64,000 bases of DNA from NCBI RefSeq assembly GCF_964340395.1, contig NC_135553.1, forward strand, positions 24,560,449 through 24,624,448, in the 5' to 3' direction. The stretch's first letter is position 1. Every line of letters starts with the position of its first letter. Origin of the DNA: Glandiceps talaboti. Taxonomy: Eukaryota; Hemichordata; Enteropneusta; Spengelidae. The notes under the pieces were generated by a model, which did no database searches, was not told the DNA's origin, and worked only from the letters and a program-made list of their open reading frames with translations. Below are positions 47,437 to 64,000 of this stretch, in pieces. The position numbers and the translations under genes are program-made.

Positions 47437-49897
47437 CCTATTTATTTGGTGTTTCTACTTTTTTTTTCGTGTGCACATGTGGTGTCGAAATTACCAGCGC
47501 TGTAATGGCGAGTGATTTTGGAACCTCCAGCTTAGTTAGTGTTTGACACTAAGTCTCAATGGAACAAGGTTGTCAGAGGTGATTTAACACAGGACCTGCT
47601 ATTAAGTTCACAATACTTATTGTAAACTCCTAGTGAATAATTTTTATTCAATTTCCCTAATTGTAAAACACCAGTGTTGACGAATACCGTAATACGGTTA
47701 TAAGGACTTTTCAGGATTATTGTAAAGCTAAGTGTCCCTGAGGTCAGTCTGCCAGCCTCGTTATGAACATATGTGACCTGACAGAGGTTCACGAGATTAC
47801 ACGAGTCACATGAGTCATCGAACCTTTCAACGAGACCAGACGACAAGAACAACTTAGAAAGTTTACATTGACCTTGAAAACCTTAATCAGCTGATCAGAC
47901 GTATATCCCATGTGCACCGCATTAGATTACCGGCGATCTTTCGTGATTAGAATGCGGATTAGTTACAGACAAGTTTTGCGAGTAAGTATATATGAGAATG
48001 CTGTGCTGAGAGATTCGTCTGTTGGCCAAGTGTGCGCGAGCGAAAGTGTATCAACGTCACGTAGCGTAAATTATAACCGCAGTGACAGGCAGATAATATA
48101 TATATATATTTTTTAAAGCATCAATAGTGCTGAAAAAATAAATTTGCCAGATGTTGTACGATATCTAAGCAAGTAGATAGATGGTTGAAACCGAAAATGA
48201 ACGGTATACCGTATACGGTAGTCAACAGTGTTGTAAGCGTTATACGGTTGTTTTTCGGTTATTGGTGTTATGTTGCATCACCTCCCTTGATTGTTTGGTC
48301 TCACTTTTGGGGGATTTTTTAATGAATGTGGCATATAAAATAGTCCATATATTCTTATAAATGAGGGAAATGTTTAGTCGTTTCAGTGTAAAACTGAAGG
48401 TGCACAAATTTAAAGTTATATTGGGAAATGTCACCTGGCATATAAAAATGTAATAATAAAAATGCTGTTGACATGGTGTGCAGCTTGTGAAGTTGTGATG
48501 TATCAAATGTTAATCATAAGATCTTGTAAGTTGTAGCGTTGTAAACGTTTGGCCCAGAATGTTCAAATCTTTGGGGAAGAAGGTAATTTGGCTATACTTT
48601 TCTTGAAAATTACTTACAAGTTGAGGTTAATAATTTTTCAGGTTTCACATTTCAAATATTTTTTTTTTTTAAATTTATGAACCATTAACTTTATCTACAG
48701 TGAACCATTAACTTTAACTACAGACTTTACACATAACACACCATGGCCTAGTCCTGCTTGCATTCAGAGTAAGTCAGGACTCCATTGGTGTTGGGGGACA
48801 GTCAGTATTGCGTCCCATACTCCGCATGCAAGCAGGACTAACCATGACCATGAATTCATTTTTTTCTGAAATAATAGTATTTTTGCCATCAAAAGTAAGT
48901 TAGACCATCAATTTTATCCTTGAGGTGATAATATATTACATCATGTATGTGCTATATAGTATGTGTCTTGGAAATAAAATATGTAAAATCTTGCTGTTAT
49001 TTTATTCAAGAAACCTGACTAATTCTCACTTAAAACTGAGATGAAAAATAAAGGTTGACCACATAATATTTTTGAATAGAGCTCAGAGCGATCTCAAAAT
49101 TTACCCACACCACATATTCAAAATGTCCACCAAACAATGGGTGACATCTGTGGGTAGATACTAGATTCATCATTTCCTTGGAAACAAGTGTTGAACAATC
49201 AAATTTCTATGATTTTTTAAAAAAGAAACTGGAGTAAGTTTTCTTATGGTATAGTTAGAGGTGATTCAAGTTATTTTGATTTTTTTAAAAACTTGGTCCT
49301 GAGGTGCTTTCTTTCTTTCTTTAAATTAACATTACATTCAGCATTATTTGGGTGAACTCACTGCTGACTTTCAAGAATGGCAGAAAATATATATAAACTT
49401 TTCAACAAGTAATTGATACCTGCAGTAAGGCTTTTAGACTGTGGGATGCCTCACTCATTTTGCTCCAGTTAACTAATTTAGTTATAATCAGCCTGTTTGG
49501 ACTCATCCCACAGAACAGATCCTTTGTTTAACTTTCAACAAAAGCACTGTTAATTCATGAGATATCTGATTGTACTAAAATAACAATAGTTAGGATAGTG
49601 ATCTTGAACATTGCATCAAAGCAAATGATATAGACAAAGTACATACTGATTCATACCAAGAGGTGAACATGCAAAGTTTGGCATTTCATTTGGAAAAGTC
49701 ATGCATTTTCTCTCCCACACACAAATACTTCATAGGTACATCAATGAGTATGTCTATTTGAATGAATACAAGAAGAGATAACGTTTAATTTCACCTTGAG
49801 AAAACCTTACCTGACTTTAATGCATATATCTTGAAACCAAGCTGGTGAATCTCTGTGGATCTTACCCGACTGTTTTAATCTTTTGCAACTTTGACAG
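47437..49897. promoter_or_regulatory. Divergent intergenic region between eIF3b and SLC25A19
   Basis: The two genes point away from each other. The first SLC25A19 coding exon begins right after an acceptor (TTTGACAG at 49897), so its non-coding first exon must lie upstream, possibly close to the eIF3b start near 47.5-48 kb. No TATA box is convincing near the eIF3b ATG. A shared promoter is plausible but not shown. Confidence 0.4.
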
Positions 49898-49904
49898 GTC
49901 TGAT

Positions 49905-52840
49905 ATGGTTGGCTTTGATTCAGCAAAGGAAGTGCATCTGTCATCCCTTCAGTATGGAGCTGCTGGTGCCATTAGTGGCGTGGTGATGAGGGTATTTGCC
50001 CAGCCACTGGATGTACTCAAAATACGATTTCAGGTAAAGAACGTACACACCATAATTATTTGAGGGTGTTTGCCCAGATTCTGATGCACATGAAAGAGAA
50101 GACTACATTTTGAAAAAAATGCTGCAGGAGCATGTTTGGACAAAGAATTTGACATACAAAAATCACAATCTATTGTGTAATGATACAAAAATATAGATCA
50201 AGAACAGAACTATGTGAAATTTATAATATTGTTGTTTTGATTTTAGCTTCAGGTAGAGTCTATGTACAGTAAAAGAGCCAAGTACCATGGAGTGACACAG
50301 GCTACTCAAACTATCTTTAAAGAAGAAGGAGTAACAGCATTCTGGAAAGGACATGTACCAGCTCAATTTTTATGTATTGTCTTTGGCAGTGCACAGGTAA
50401 TCACAAAATAGTTCAATACTATCACCAATGTACAGTTTGTACATCAGTCCACCACTGTTATCACAGTGTGCCAGGTTCTTGCAAACTGGACAGTTCAAAG
50501 CAATCCATTGTGTCATCTCTTTCAGTTTATAGTATTTTTTTAGATAGGTACTGAATAGTGAGTGAATGTATTCAATGTGGAAAATGTTTCAGATATAAGA
50601 GATAAGCATCAACCACTACAGAAATGTGTGTTTATTAGCGATAATGGTATCTAATCAACTATGACAGAAAAATTGGTCCCCTTTGTCCTGATGTAAAGTT
50701 TATAACCTATCACCTTGATTACTTGATCTGATTGGATAAACATTGGTGATAACAAAAAAACAAACATTCAAACTGCCAAGTTATGGTGCAATTAGATATT
50801 ATTCCTAATTTTTCTCTTCATTCAGGTGCAAAAAATATGAGTGACATAAGGGGCATTGTCACTATGAGTGAGACGAGTAGTGATGAAAGCTGTATGTCAC
50901 ATGTATTGTCCAGCTGAATGATGACAACTGTTGGAGAATAACAATATAAATACACCCATGCAAGATTAACTCAATAAAAAGTGGGGGAAATGGTGGCAAA
51001 TTTCATATGTGAGCACCACAGAACCAATAACATAGATCCATGTCATGATGTAGAACAAACAGGGATAGGAATTCTGTATTTACTGTTCAGACATCAATAA
51101 CTTGACTTGTGCATGGTGCCAGAGAACTTGTCTGATTCATTCAAAAATGACATGGGTAGGATTGATGTCCATCAATAAAGTCTTTCTCTTTCTTCTTTTT
51201 TCTTTTTCTAGTTTATTTCATTTGAATGGATAACACAAGTTGGTTACAGTGCATTACCAGAGAAGTGGAGTAGTGGTCACTACAAGCCAGTGTATCATTT
51301 CCTGTGTGGAGGTATTTCAGGCTGTTTAGCAAGCACAGCTTCACAGCCTTTCGATGTAGTCAGAACGCGACTTATAGCACAAAGTGAACCCAAGGTATGT
51401 GTGTGATTGATGAGATTTACAGCATCACTAGACAGCCTGACGGGATAGATAGGTTGTGTTAGTGAATCACTAGACAACCTGACAGGATAGATAGGTTGTG
51501 TTAGTGAATCACTAGACAACCTGACAGGATAGATAGGTTGTGTTAGTGAATCACTAGACAACCGGACAGGATAGGTTGTGTTAGTGAATCACTAGACAAC
51601 CTGACAGGATAGATAGGTTGTGTTAGTGAATCACTAGACAACCTGACAGGATAGATAGATTGTGTTAGTGAATCACTAGACAACCTGACAGGATAGATAG
51701 GTTGTGTTAGTGAATCACTAGACAACCTGACAGGATAGATAGGTTGCGTTAGTGAATCACTAGACAACCTGACAGGATAGATAGGTTGTGTTAGTGAATC
51801 ACTAGACAACCTGACAGGATAGATAGATTGTGTTAGTGAATCACTAGACAACCTGACAGGATAGATAGGTTGTGTTAGTGAATCACTAGACAACCTGACA
51901 GGATAGATAGGTTGTGTTAGTGAATCACTAGACAACCTGACAGGATAGATAGATTGCGTTAGTGAATCACTAGACAACCTGACAGGATATATAGGTTGTG
52001 TTAGTGAATCACTAGACAACCTGACAGGATATATAGATTGTGTTAGTGAATCACTAGACAACCTGACAGGATAGATAGGTTGTGTTAGTGAATCACTAGA
52101 CAACCTGACAGGATATATAGGTTGTGTTAGTGAATCACTAGACAACCTGACAGGATATATAGATTGTGTTAGTGAATCACTAGACAACCTGACAGGATAG
52201 ATAGGTTGTGTTAGTGAATCACTAGACAACCTGACAGGATAGATAGGTTGTGTTAGTGAATCACTAGACAACCTGACAGGATAGATAGGTTGTGTTAGTG
52301 AATCACTAGACAACCTGACAGGATAGATAGGTTGTGTTAGTGAATCACTAGACAACCTGACAGGATAGATAGGTTGTGTTAGTGAATCACTAGACAACCT
52401 GACAGGATAGATAGGTTGTGTTAGTGAATCACTAGACAACCTGACAGGATAGATAGGTTGTGTTAGTGAATCACTAGACAACCTGACAGGATAGATAGGT
52501 TGTGTTAGTGAATCACTAGACAGCCTGACGGGATAGATAGGTTGTGTTAGTGAATCACTAGACAACCTGACAGGATAGATAGGTTGTGTTAGGGAATCAC
52601 TAGACAACCTGACAGGATAGATAGGTTGTGTTAGTGAATCACTAGACAACCTGACAGGATAGATAGGTTGTGTTAGTGAATCACTAGACAACCTGACAGG
52701 ATAGATAGGTTGCGTTAGTGAATCACTAGACTGATATTAAAGCTTTTTGTCAAGAGGCCTATGATGTCCTTCCTTTTTTTAGCCCTAAACAGTCAAGTCC
52801 AGATGGGGCTATAGGATTGGATTCCATTAATTTGTGTGTT

Positions 52841-52885
<45 letters not shown>

Positions 52886-54238
52886 CTGTTGTGTGTCTCT
52901 GCATGTGTATGAGTGTCTGCAGTTTGTGTGTGTATTTGTGTGTGTATGCATGCAGTATCCATATGTGCCTGACCATATCACTGACATAACACAGTCCAAT
53001 TTTATTCCATGTATCATAGTCACGCTGGTATTCAGAATATCAATTTCTACACCTATCTTTTGTGTTCTGTATATAGTTGTACAAGAGTGTCCCCGATGCT
53101 GTCAAGAAGATGTACAAACAAGAAGGCGTGACAAGTTTCTACAAGGGTCTGGTACCAACTTTGATGGAGATTTTCCCTCATGCTGGACTACAATTTGGTT
53201 TCTATGCCTTCTTCAAAATGATTTGGGATAAATTTTACATGAAGAATATGAAAGAGGGTACAGGTATGTCTCTTAATGTAGATGATTTCTCTGTTTTCTT
53301 GTCAGCACGATTATTAAGGAACTTTGTAACAAAAAACAATTGAAAAGATTTTGGTGCGTGTATATATGATTTAACAAAGGCAAGGCTGACTTTCTTTATG
53401 TTTAGGACAGTTTAATACACCAACTCTGTAACCCCTGGCCTCTCTAAAATAGATTTACAAATGTGGATTAGAGGAAGCATGCTGTATACTGAGTTGTTGC
53501 AGCATTCTGGGAAATAAACAAGCTTAGGGGCTAAACATCTCTTGAAACAAAAGCCTCAGCATTGTTTTGGCAATGGTTAAACAGGTACTTGGCTCTGAAC
53601 TTTATTTGTTTCCCAGAATAACTCACCAAAGTGCACAACATACCTCTTCAAGGTCGGATTTTCCAATTCATGTAACCATGTTAGAGAGGTCGCACAATGC
53701 AGAATTGGTGAAAATAACATTTCTGGGTTTCATTATTATACGTAAACATAGTAACGATAAATTCAGCATTATCTTACTGCAGTTATAAAATTAAAAAGTT
53801 TTCTTTGAAATGTTGACTTAATTTCAAGATTCAAAAATCATTAATAATTTGAATGATCATTGACAGTGGACTTCAATAATATAACCTACAGTATACGCCA
53901 CTGTTTCTGTTTTATGTTTGTATTGTGCAGGTGCTATGGAAAGTCTGGTATGTGGCAGTTTCTCAGGAATTTGCAGCAAAATAATTATTCTGCCATTAGA
54001 TGTGGTGAAGAAACGATTACAAGTTCAAGGTTTTGAGAAAGCACGGACTTCTTTTGGCAAAGTACAGAAATACAATGGTGTGGTTGACTGCTTCAGACAG
54101 ATTCTGAGAGAGGAAGGCTTTCAGGGGTTTATGAAAGGATTTAAACCATGTGCTCTCAAGGGAGCCGTCTCTGCGGGACTTACCTTCTTTGTGTATGAAC
54201 AGTGTTGTTATCAAATGAGAAAGTGGCGTGATAGTTGA
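49905..54238 (+). CDS. SLC25A19: Mitochondrial thiamine pyrophosphate carrier, complete
   Basis: Imports thiamine pyrophosphate across the inner mitochondrial membrane in exchange for nucleotides. Coding exons: 49905-50033, 50247-50396, 51212-51394, 53077-53263, 53931-54238. They keep phase and give 318 residues, close to the 320 of the human protein. Three carrier repeats are seen, each with PX[D/E]XX[K/R]: PLDVLK at 34, PFDVVR at 139, PLDVVK at 238. Family-specific stretches include MVGFD at the start, [17 protein letters not shown] with [29 protein letters not shown], and [13 protein letters not shown]. The ATG at 49905 is chosen over the in-frame 49845 because an acceptor lies between them and because the MVGxD start is conserved. 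Intron 3 holds a 42-bp array that begins about 30 bases after the donor. Confidence 0.95.
51424..52733. repeat. 42-bp tandem array in SLC25A19 intron 3, about 31 copies
   Basis: The unit is GAATCACTAGACAACCTGAC followed by AGGATAGATAGGTTGTGTTA GT. Each unit contains the near-palindrome TAGTGAATCACTA. In the sense transcript it also carries CCTGACAG, which looks like a branch-point word fused to an acceptor AG. Variation is low (GATAG/GATAT, GGTTG/GATTG, TGTT/CGTT). The 382-residue minus-strand frame is an artefact of a period divisible by three. Confidence 0.95.
52838..52876. repeat. (GT)n microsatellite
   Basis: GT-rich run shortly after the 42-bp array, followed by more TGTG-rich sequence to about 52950. 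Confidence 0.85.
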
Positions 54239-56630
54239 TGACAAGACTGACCAGATTCACTGCTGCAGGCAGTTGTGTATTGTCGTGCATTGTAAATGAT
54301 ATGGCTCTATATTCTTGTGCAATGTACATGGGAAAAATTAACTCAGGTTTTTCAACAAAAACATGAGGTGATACAGCCTTAATACCACTGAGATTTTCCC
54401 CACACCACAATGTAGAAGTGCCTATCAAATTAATATAGATGAAGATACAGGCTTGGTTTACTTTATTGTCAGTCTTTCTTCTCTACTGTTTGAATTATTA
54501 TTTTTTGTTGTGGATTTGTACATAGAAGTGATAGTGAAATGAGCCTGTCCATCAATTTGATAGTAAATGTATTAAAAGTGTACTTCATAATTTGCAGTTA
54601 ACAGGAGTGTACTTCACAGTAACAATGAACAATTTAGACTTTGCATAGATATGGGAAACAACCAACAGTTCTTTGGGACTTTATTTGAGGGGTAAGATTA
54701 CTGGATCCACTGTTCCAGGATATAGCACCTACTATCAAGCAGACATATCATAGGAAAAGCAAAAAATGACGTACAGTTCAGTTATGAGACTTCGAGTTAT
54801 GAATTAGTTAAGACATACCTTCCTGTGTATTTATTCTGTTCTGTACAATGTTTTTCAATTCCGTAAAGTCTGTGCAATTGCCAATTGGCCAAGCCCTATA
54901 CCACACAAGCTTGAACACACACAGCATTGCTGTGAAAAATGTAATTGTAAACGAAGTGGGCCTGCTAAAAGATTTTTCCAGCACTTATTTATAACCACAG
55001 AGCTATTATTTGTGAAATGTTCACAAGTAATATAGTATTTTTAGAGGATTGAACAAGTTGACTGTGAGGTTTTCATTCAATATGAACAGTTTTTATTTAT
55101 AGTTACTGGGATTTGTAACATTGGTATCAGAGTTTACATTAGAATTTACACAGGTGGGGGGATTTTTGCTGATTTTGTTGTGGATGTTTTTTTGCATACA
55201 GACTTTAGTCTGAACAATACACTCTATTTTAGTACTATGCATTACCAAATTTGCCAAATGTATATTGCAATAAGTAATATTTTATAGATAAACAATTTTT
55301 AAATGAGCCTTCAACTTTTGAGAGAAAAACATTGAGTGAATATTAGGATGAGAATTCTTTTCATTGGTATCATTTACATAACCCAAATTTTACTAACATT
55401 GGATCTGACAATCAGTGCTCTACTTCCCTCAAAGTTTTCTTGAAAATCTAAGACAAGTATACTATGGAATTATACAGTAATATATGTGTTGTTCTATCCT
55501 CAGCACTCTTCTCTTTCAGAGAGTTGGCCATATCAATGCATGATGAGGGTGCCCCAACACAGCATATTCTTATTTTTCTTACAGAGGGCCCAGTTGTTCT
55601 TACAATTTTGGGGAGACAAGTATAATTCTTTTCTTTTCTTTTGAAAATGAGAAATGAAACAAAAGACACAGGAAATGGCTCAAAAGTAGCATGAGATCGA
55701 GAAGAATGGAATGCACACAGATGCAGTATATGCATCATGTATCCAGGAAGTCAACTATTGCTAATGATGCAAATATACAAACAAATAAACCACAAAGTAG
55801 GCCAAACATTGTCTTTAAGTTAAAGAGGCACAAGCTGAGTTGATATGTTTTGAGGATGTAGTTTATGCCACATATTGAAAGGTACTCCCAGTAGTCTACA
55901 CACTACTGATGTATACCTAACCATCACTTGCAATTGACTGAACTCAAAGCTGGTATTAAGATACAACTTATAAACAATCAAATGACCCAATTTATTATAT
56001 GTATCAAAAAATGTATGTGAACTCCCAACTGTGCGATCAATAGTTCTAAGAATGCCAGAACACAAAGTGTGATGTCATAGAAGGTATGCATTGATATTAA
56101 CATTATACTAGAATAGTAAATCAAATGTTTTGTAAGTATTTTCACATAAGCACATAAACTCAGCTTGTTCCACTTTAATCAAACACCAGTCTTGGAGGAC
56201 TATAAAAATTGTAAAAAATGTTAAATAAAATACAACTGTTTTTGATAGAATGTACCAAAAGCAACTTTGGAAATACAGAGTATTTTATCATATTTATTGC
56301 TGTCATTTTTTGAAAGTATGAAATGCTTTGACCTTGTATATAGAATTCAGGATTGTAGAAAATATGTATACATACGGACAGTATTTTTACAACTAAAACT
56401 CAAGTTATAATATTCAGTATTTATAAACTTTTTTTGTGTTTTCTGAGCAGTGCCATATACTTGAAGTGGGATGGATATTTTGGACAATATCAATAAATAA
56501 TCAAGTACAGTACAGTACTGTATGAGGTTCAAATTGTGTTGTAATTTGTAGAATTGCTGGTCATCTTGCAAGTCTTTCCTTGCCCCACAAAACCATTAGT
56601 TGTTCATTATTGTGTGGTTAAACATTAAAC
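54239..56630. other. SLC25A19 3' untranslated and intergenic region
   Basis: No other gene is seen. AATAAA on the plus strand occurs at 55784-55789 and 56224-56229, implying a long 3' untranslated region if used. An ATTAAA near 54572 is a nearer alternative. Confidence 0.4.
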
Positions 56631-56639
56631 ACTTATTAG

Positions 56640-57300
56640 CCCCAAAGGGCTTAGCCCGCCAGGGGCTTCTATGTTGGGCCCCGTCCGTCCATCCGTCCGT
56701 CCACCTATATTTCCAGTATGCATGTGCCAATTTCAACCAAAACTGGTACAAATGTCATATGTTATAGAGGGCATATGCACGACACTTGGTTTTACAACCC
56801 TCACGACAGCAGCGAAAAGGCGGCCATATATGTCTTAATAATCACACTTTGCCCAATAACTCTTGAAGTTTGACAGATAGGAGACCTCATTCAAGTGTCT
56901 TCACCCATGTTATCAATCGTGAGCTTTTTAATGGCACATTGACTTTTGACCTTGACCTCCATCTTCAAGGTCAAATAGCCATATTATTGTCAAAGTATGT
57001 ATGTATATCTCTGATATGCATGGACTGATTTCAACCAAACCTTGTACAAATGTCAGATGCTATAGTCTGCATATACACATCTTTCCTTCATTTCACAATA
57101 CCCACAATAACAGCATAATGGCGGCCATATTTGTCATAAATATTCACATTTTGGCCGATAACTCTTGACGCTTAACAGATAGAGACCCCATTCAAGTGCC
57201 TCCGTTGTGGTTATAAATAATGAGCTTTCTAATGACACACTTACTTTTGACCTTGACCTTCATCTTCAGGGTCAAATAGCTATGTCTTCCTATTTTGAAA
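56640..57300. repeat. Dispersed repeat with two internal units (CCGTCCGTCC family)
   Basis: Begins GGGGCTTCTATGTTGGGCCC with a CCGTCCGTCCATCC tract. Two diverged units of about 300 bases follow, sharing ATTTCAACCAAAxCTxGTAC, GGCGGCCATAT, ATTCAAGTG and TTTTGACCTTGACCT. It is probably a non-autonomous transposon. No frame is kept. Confidence 0.6.
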
Positions 57301-57859
57301 TCATTAAGATAATATAAATATTAATGCCAAGGTGCCTGAAATTGTCAAGGATCTACACATAATAGATAAGAAATGAACAACCCTTTCAGGTGTTGTCAGT
57401 GTATCTTTTTGATTGCCTTAAAGGCCATGCCATAGTTGTTGTCCTTTTTGAACTGAAAGCCTGCGACATAATGTACAAACTAAACAATTTGTTGTAGTCA
57501 CTACAAGAAATACTTTTTTGGGGCTATGTCTTCCATGAAGCCTTGTTATTGTCAATTTACAAAGATCACATCAATTCCTCTCTCAGTACTTCATTTTTTG
57601 TGATTGAGAATTATATTTGTTGACAAGTTTACAATGAAAACTATTAACATACATAGTATTACAATGAAAACTGTCACCTGTCCTGAATATTATCAAACAG
57701 CGCCCTCTAGCAGTTCCAGTAGGAAAATACTATCATGGAATTTCATGTATAATGGTATCTACTTGTAAGCACCAATGTCCCAGGAGTTTCCTACCTGAAC
57801 TGAACTGATCCCCCTCGTCCCAGTTTCCTACCAACTCTGCAGTCATCGCTATCTATATG

Positions 57860-58345
57860 AACTGATCGCCCTATGACCCAGTATCCTTCCTATTGTCTGT
57901 AATCATCAATATCCATATGAACTGATCCCCCCCCACCCCCCCCCATCCCAGTTTCCTACATACTGTCTGTAGTCATCAATATCCATATGAACTGATCCCC
58001 CCCACCCCCACCCCCATCCCAGTTTCCTACATACTGTCTGTAGTCATCAATATCCATATGAACTGATACCCCCCCACCCCCACCCCCCATCCCAGTTTCC
58101 TACATACTGTCTGTAGTCATCAATATCCATATGAACTGATCCCCCCCCATCCCAGTTTCCCACATACTGTCTGTAGTCATCAATATCCATATGAACTGAT
58201 CCCCCCCCCACCCCCCCCCCATCCCAGTTTCCTACATACTGTCTGTAGTCATCAATATCCATATGAACTGATTCCCCCCCCCACCCCCCCCCCCCATCCC
58301 AGTTTCCTACATACTGTCTGTAGTCATCAATATCCATATGAACTG
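57860..58345. repeat. About 69-bp tandem repeat with poly-C tracts, seven to eight copies
   Basis: Units end with TCATCAATATCCATATGAAC TGAT and carry CCCCCCCACCCCC of varying length before ATCCCAGTTTCCTACATACT. The C tracts make length vary between about 60 and 74. The minus strand is G-rich and could form G-quadruplexes. It lies between the converging SLC25A19 and USP7 genes. Confidence 0.9.
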
Positions 58346-58540
58346 ATTGTTTATTTAACAAACTCACATGACATTAACACAACTAGACTGTAAGATACAT
58401 CATGGTGTTCCACCCTTATCAGCCATTGGAGGGGTTGACCGATGTGTGAGGGCGCCCCATCACAGCGTACCTTACAGACTACGACACACAAACTAGGGCG
58501 CAAACAAACCATATAAAACAACAGTTTTGTTTCAGAACTC

Positions 58541-58546
58541 TTTATT
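58541..58546 (-). terminator. Candidate USP7 polyadenylation signal
   Basis: AATAAA on the minus strand, about 435 bases after the USP7 stop, with GT-rich sequence not far beyond. Confidence 0.5.
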
Positions 58547-58979
58547 GCTGATGACTGAAACAAAGCAAGACTTACCAAAGTTCACTTGAGAATAATTACA
58601 AATACAATGATTTTCCACCACGATAACTTGCTGCTGCCTCTACTAGTGTATGCACTGGACATTAGCAGATAACCATTATACAGTCCCTTTGATAAGGAAT
58701 GTAGCAAGACTACTACATCCATCCTCTACTATTCCCACCCCTATTTCACAGTCATGTAGTCTCACCCACCTTGAAATACAATGAGATTGTTCCACTTTCA
58801 AGAAAGTTCAGGTGAGTGAAGGGATAAATACCTATCATCGAGCATTCAAGGTGTAGAGTTTTTTTTCCCCGGGAGGCTTTCTGTACATGCATAGTTCAAC
58901 CAGTTTTTTTTTAAAGCCAGTGCTAAACACAATCTCTGACAATAAATAAAATATGCATGAGTTTACTGTACAGAAGTTC

Positions 58980-63914
<4,935 letters not shown>

Positions 63915-64000
63915 CTACAAGGGATGGGGATAAAACACACAACAATATCATTATTAGACTATTTTAAAATCACAAACACTATAAACGCAATGTGATGCTG

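Noticed and set aside
51295-52691. 382-residue minus-strand frame with [14 protein letters not shown] repeats
   Set aside because: It is a by-product of the 42-bp intronic array, antisense to SLC25A19, with no unique sequence or start context.
51424-52733. CRISPR array
   Set aside because: The sequence is eukaryotic, and the units are head-to-tail copies with no unique spacers. The same holds for the 31, 44, 45, 61 and 65-bp arrays.

Overview
This is an AT-rich animal nuclear window: spliced protein genes with GT-AG introns, a replication-dependent histone H3 gene ending in the metazoan histone stem-loop, non-LTR retrotransposon scraps, piggyBac-type elements and many minisatellites. The protein sequences and repeat style fit a marine invertebrate, with hemichordate or amphioxus as my guess. 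The sequence does not prove a species.

Layout. 1-7.6 kb holds repeats: a 2.47-kb foldback element with TTAA ends, a reverse-transcriptase relic and one unassigned candidate exon. 7.6-21 kb holds a collagen/C1q-domain secreted protein gene on the plus strand. Its C1q terminal exon exists twice (13117-13655 and 18438-18976) through a recent direct duplication with a 5321-bp offset. The upstream copy sits inside a 31-bp tandem array. 21.6-23.5 kb is a 65-bp satellite. 24.2-24.5 kb on the minus strand is the first coding exon of a DPY19-like C-mannosyltransferase, whose other exons I cannot find. 24.6-28 kb holds repeats and a second reverse-transcriptase relic. 28.7-29.4 kb on the minus strand is an intronless histone H3 gene.

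31.6-47.4 kb on the minus strand is a complete 17-exon eIF3b gene (680 aa predicted; every splice junction checked for phase). 49.9-54.2 kb on the plus strand is a complete five-coding-exon SLC25A19 gene (318 aa, mitochondrial thiamine pyrophosphate carrier), head to head with eIF3b. 58.98-63.9 kb on the minus strand is the 3' part of USP7 (seven exons, 198 aa), tail to tail with SLC25A19 and running off the right edge. The genes have unrelated housekeeping, chromatin and immune-type roles, and nothing suggests they form a pathway.

The most striking feature is in eIF3b intron 8. About 62 tandem copies of a 45-bp unit start exactly at the exon 8 donor. The unit looks like a copy of that exon-intron boundary, and nearly every copy carries GTAAGTAT, fully complementary to the first eight bases of U1 snRNA. 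This is a natural array of decoy 5' splice sites in an essential translation gene. More generally, arrays with units of 31, 42, 44, 45, 61, 65, about 69 and 151 bp lie in this window, and several end within tens of bases of an exon.
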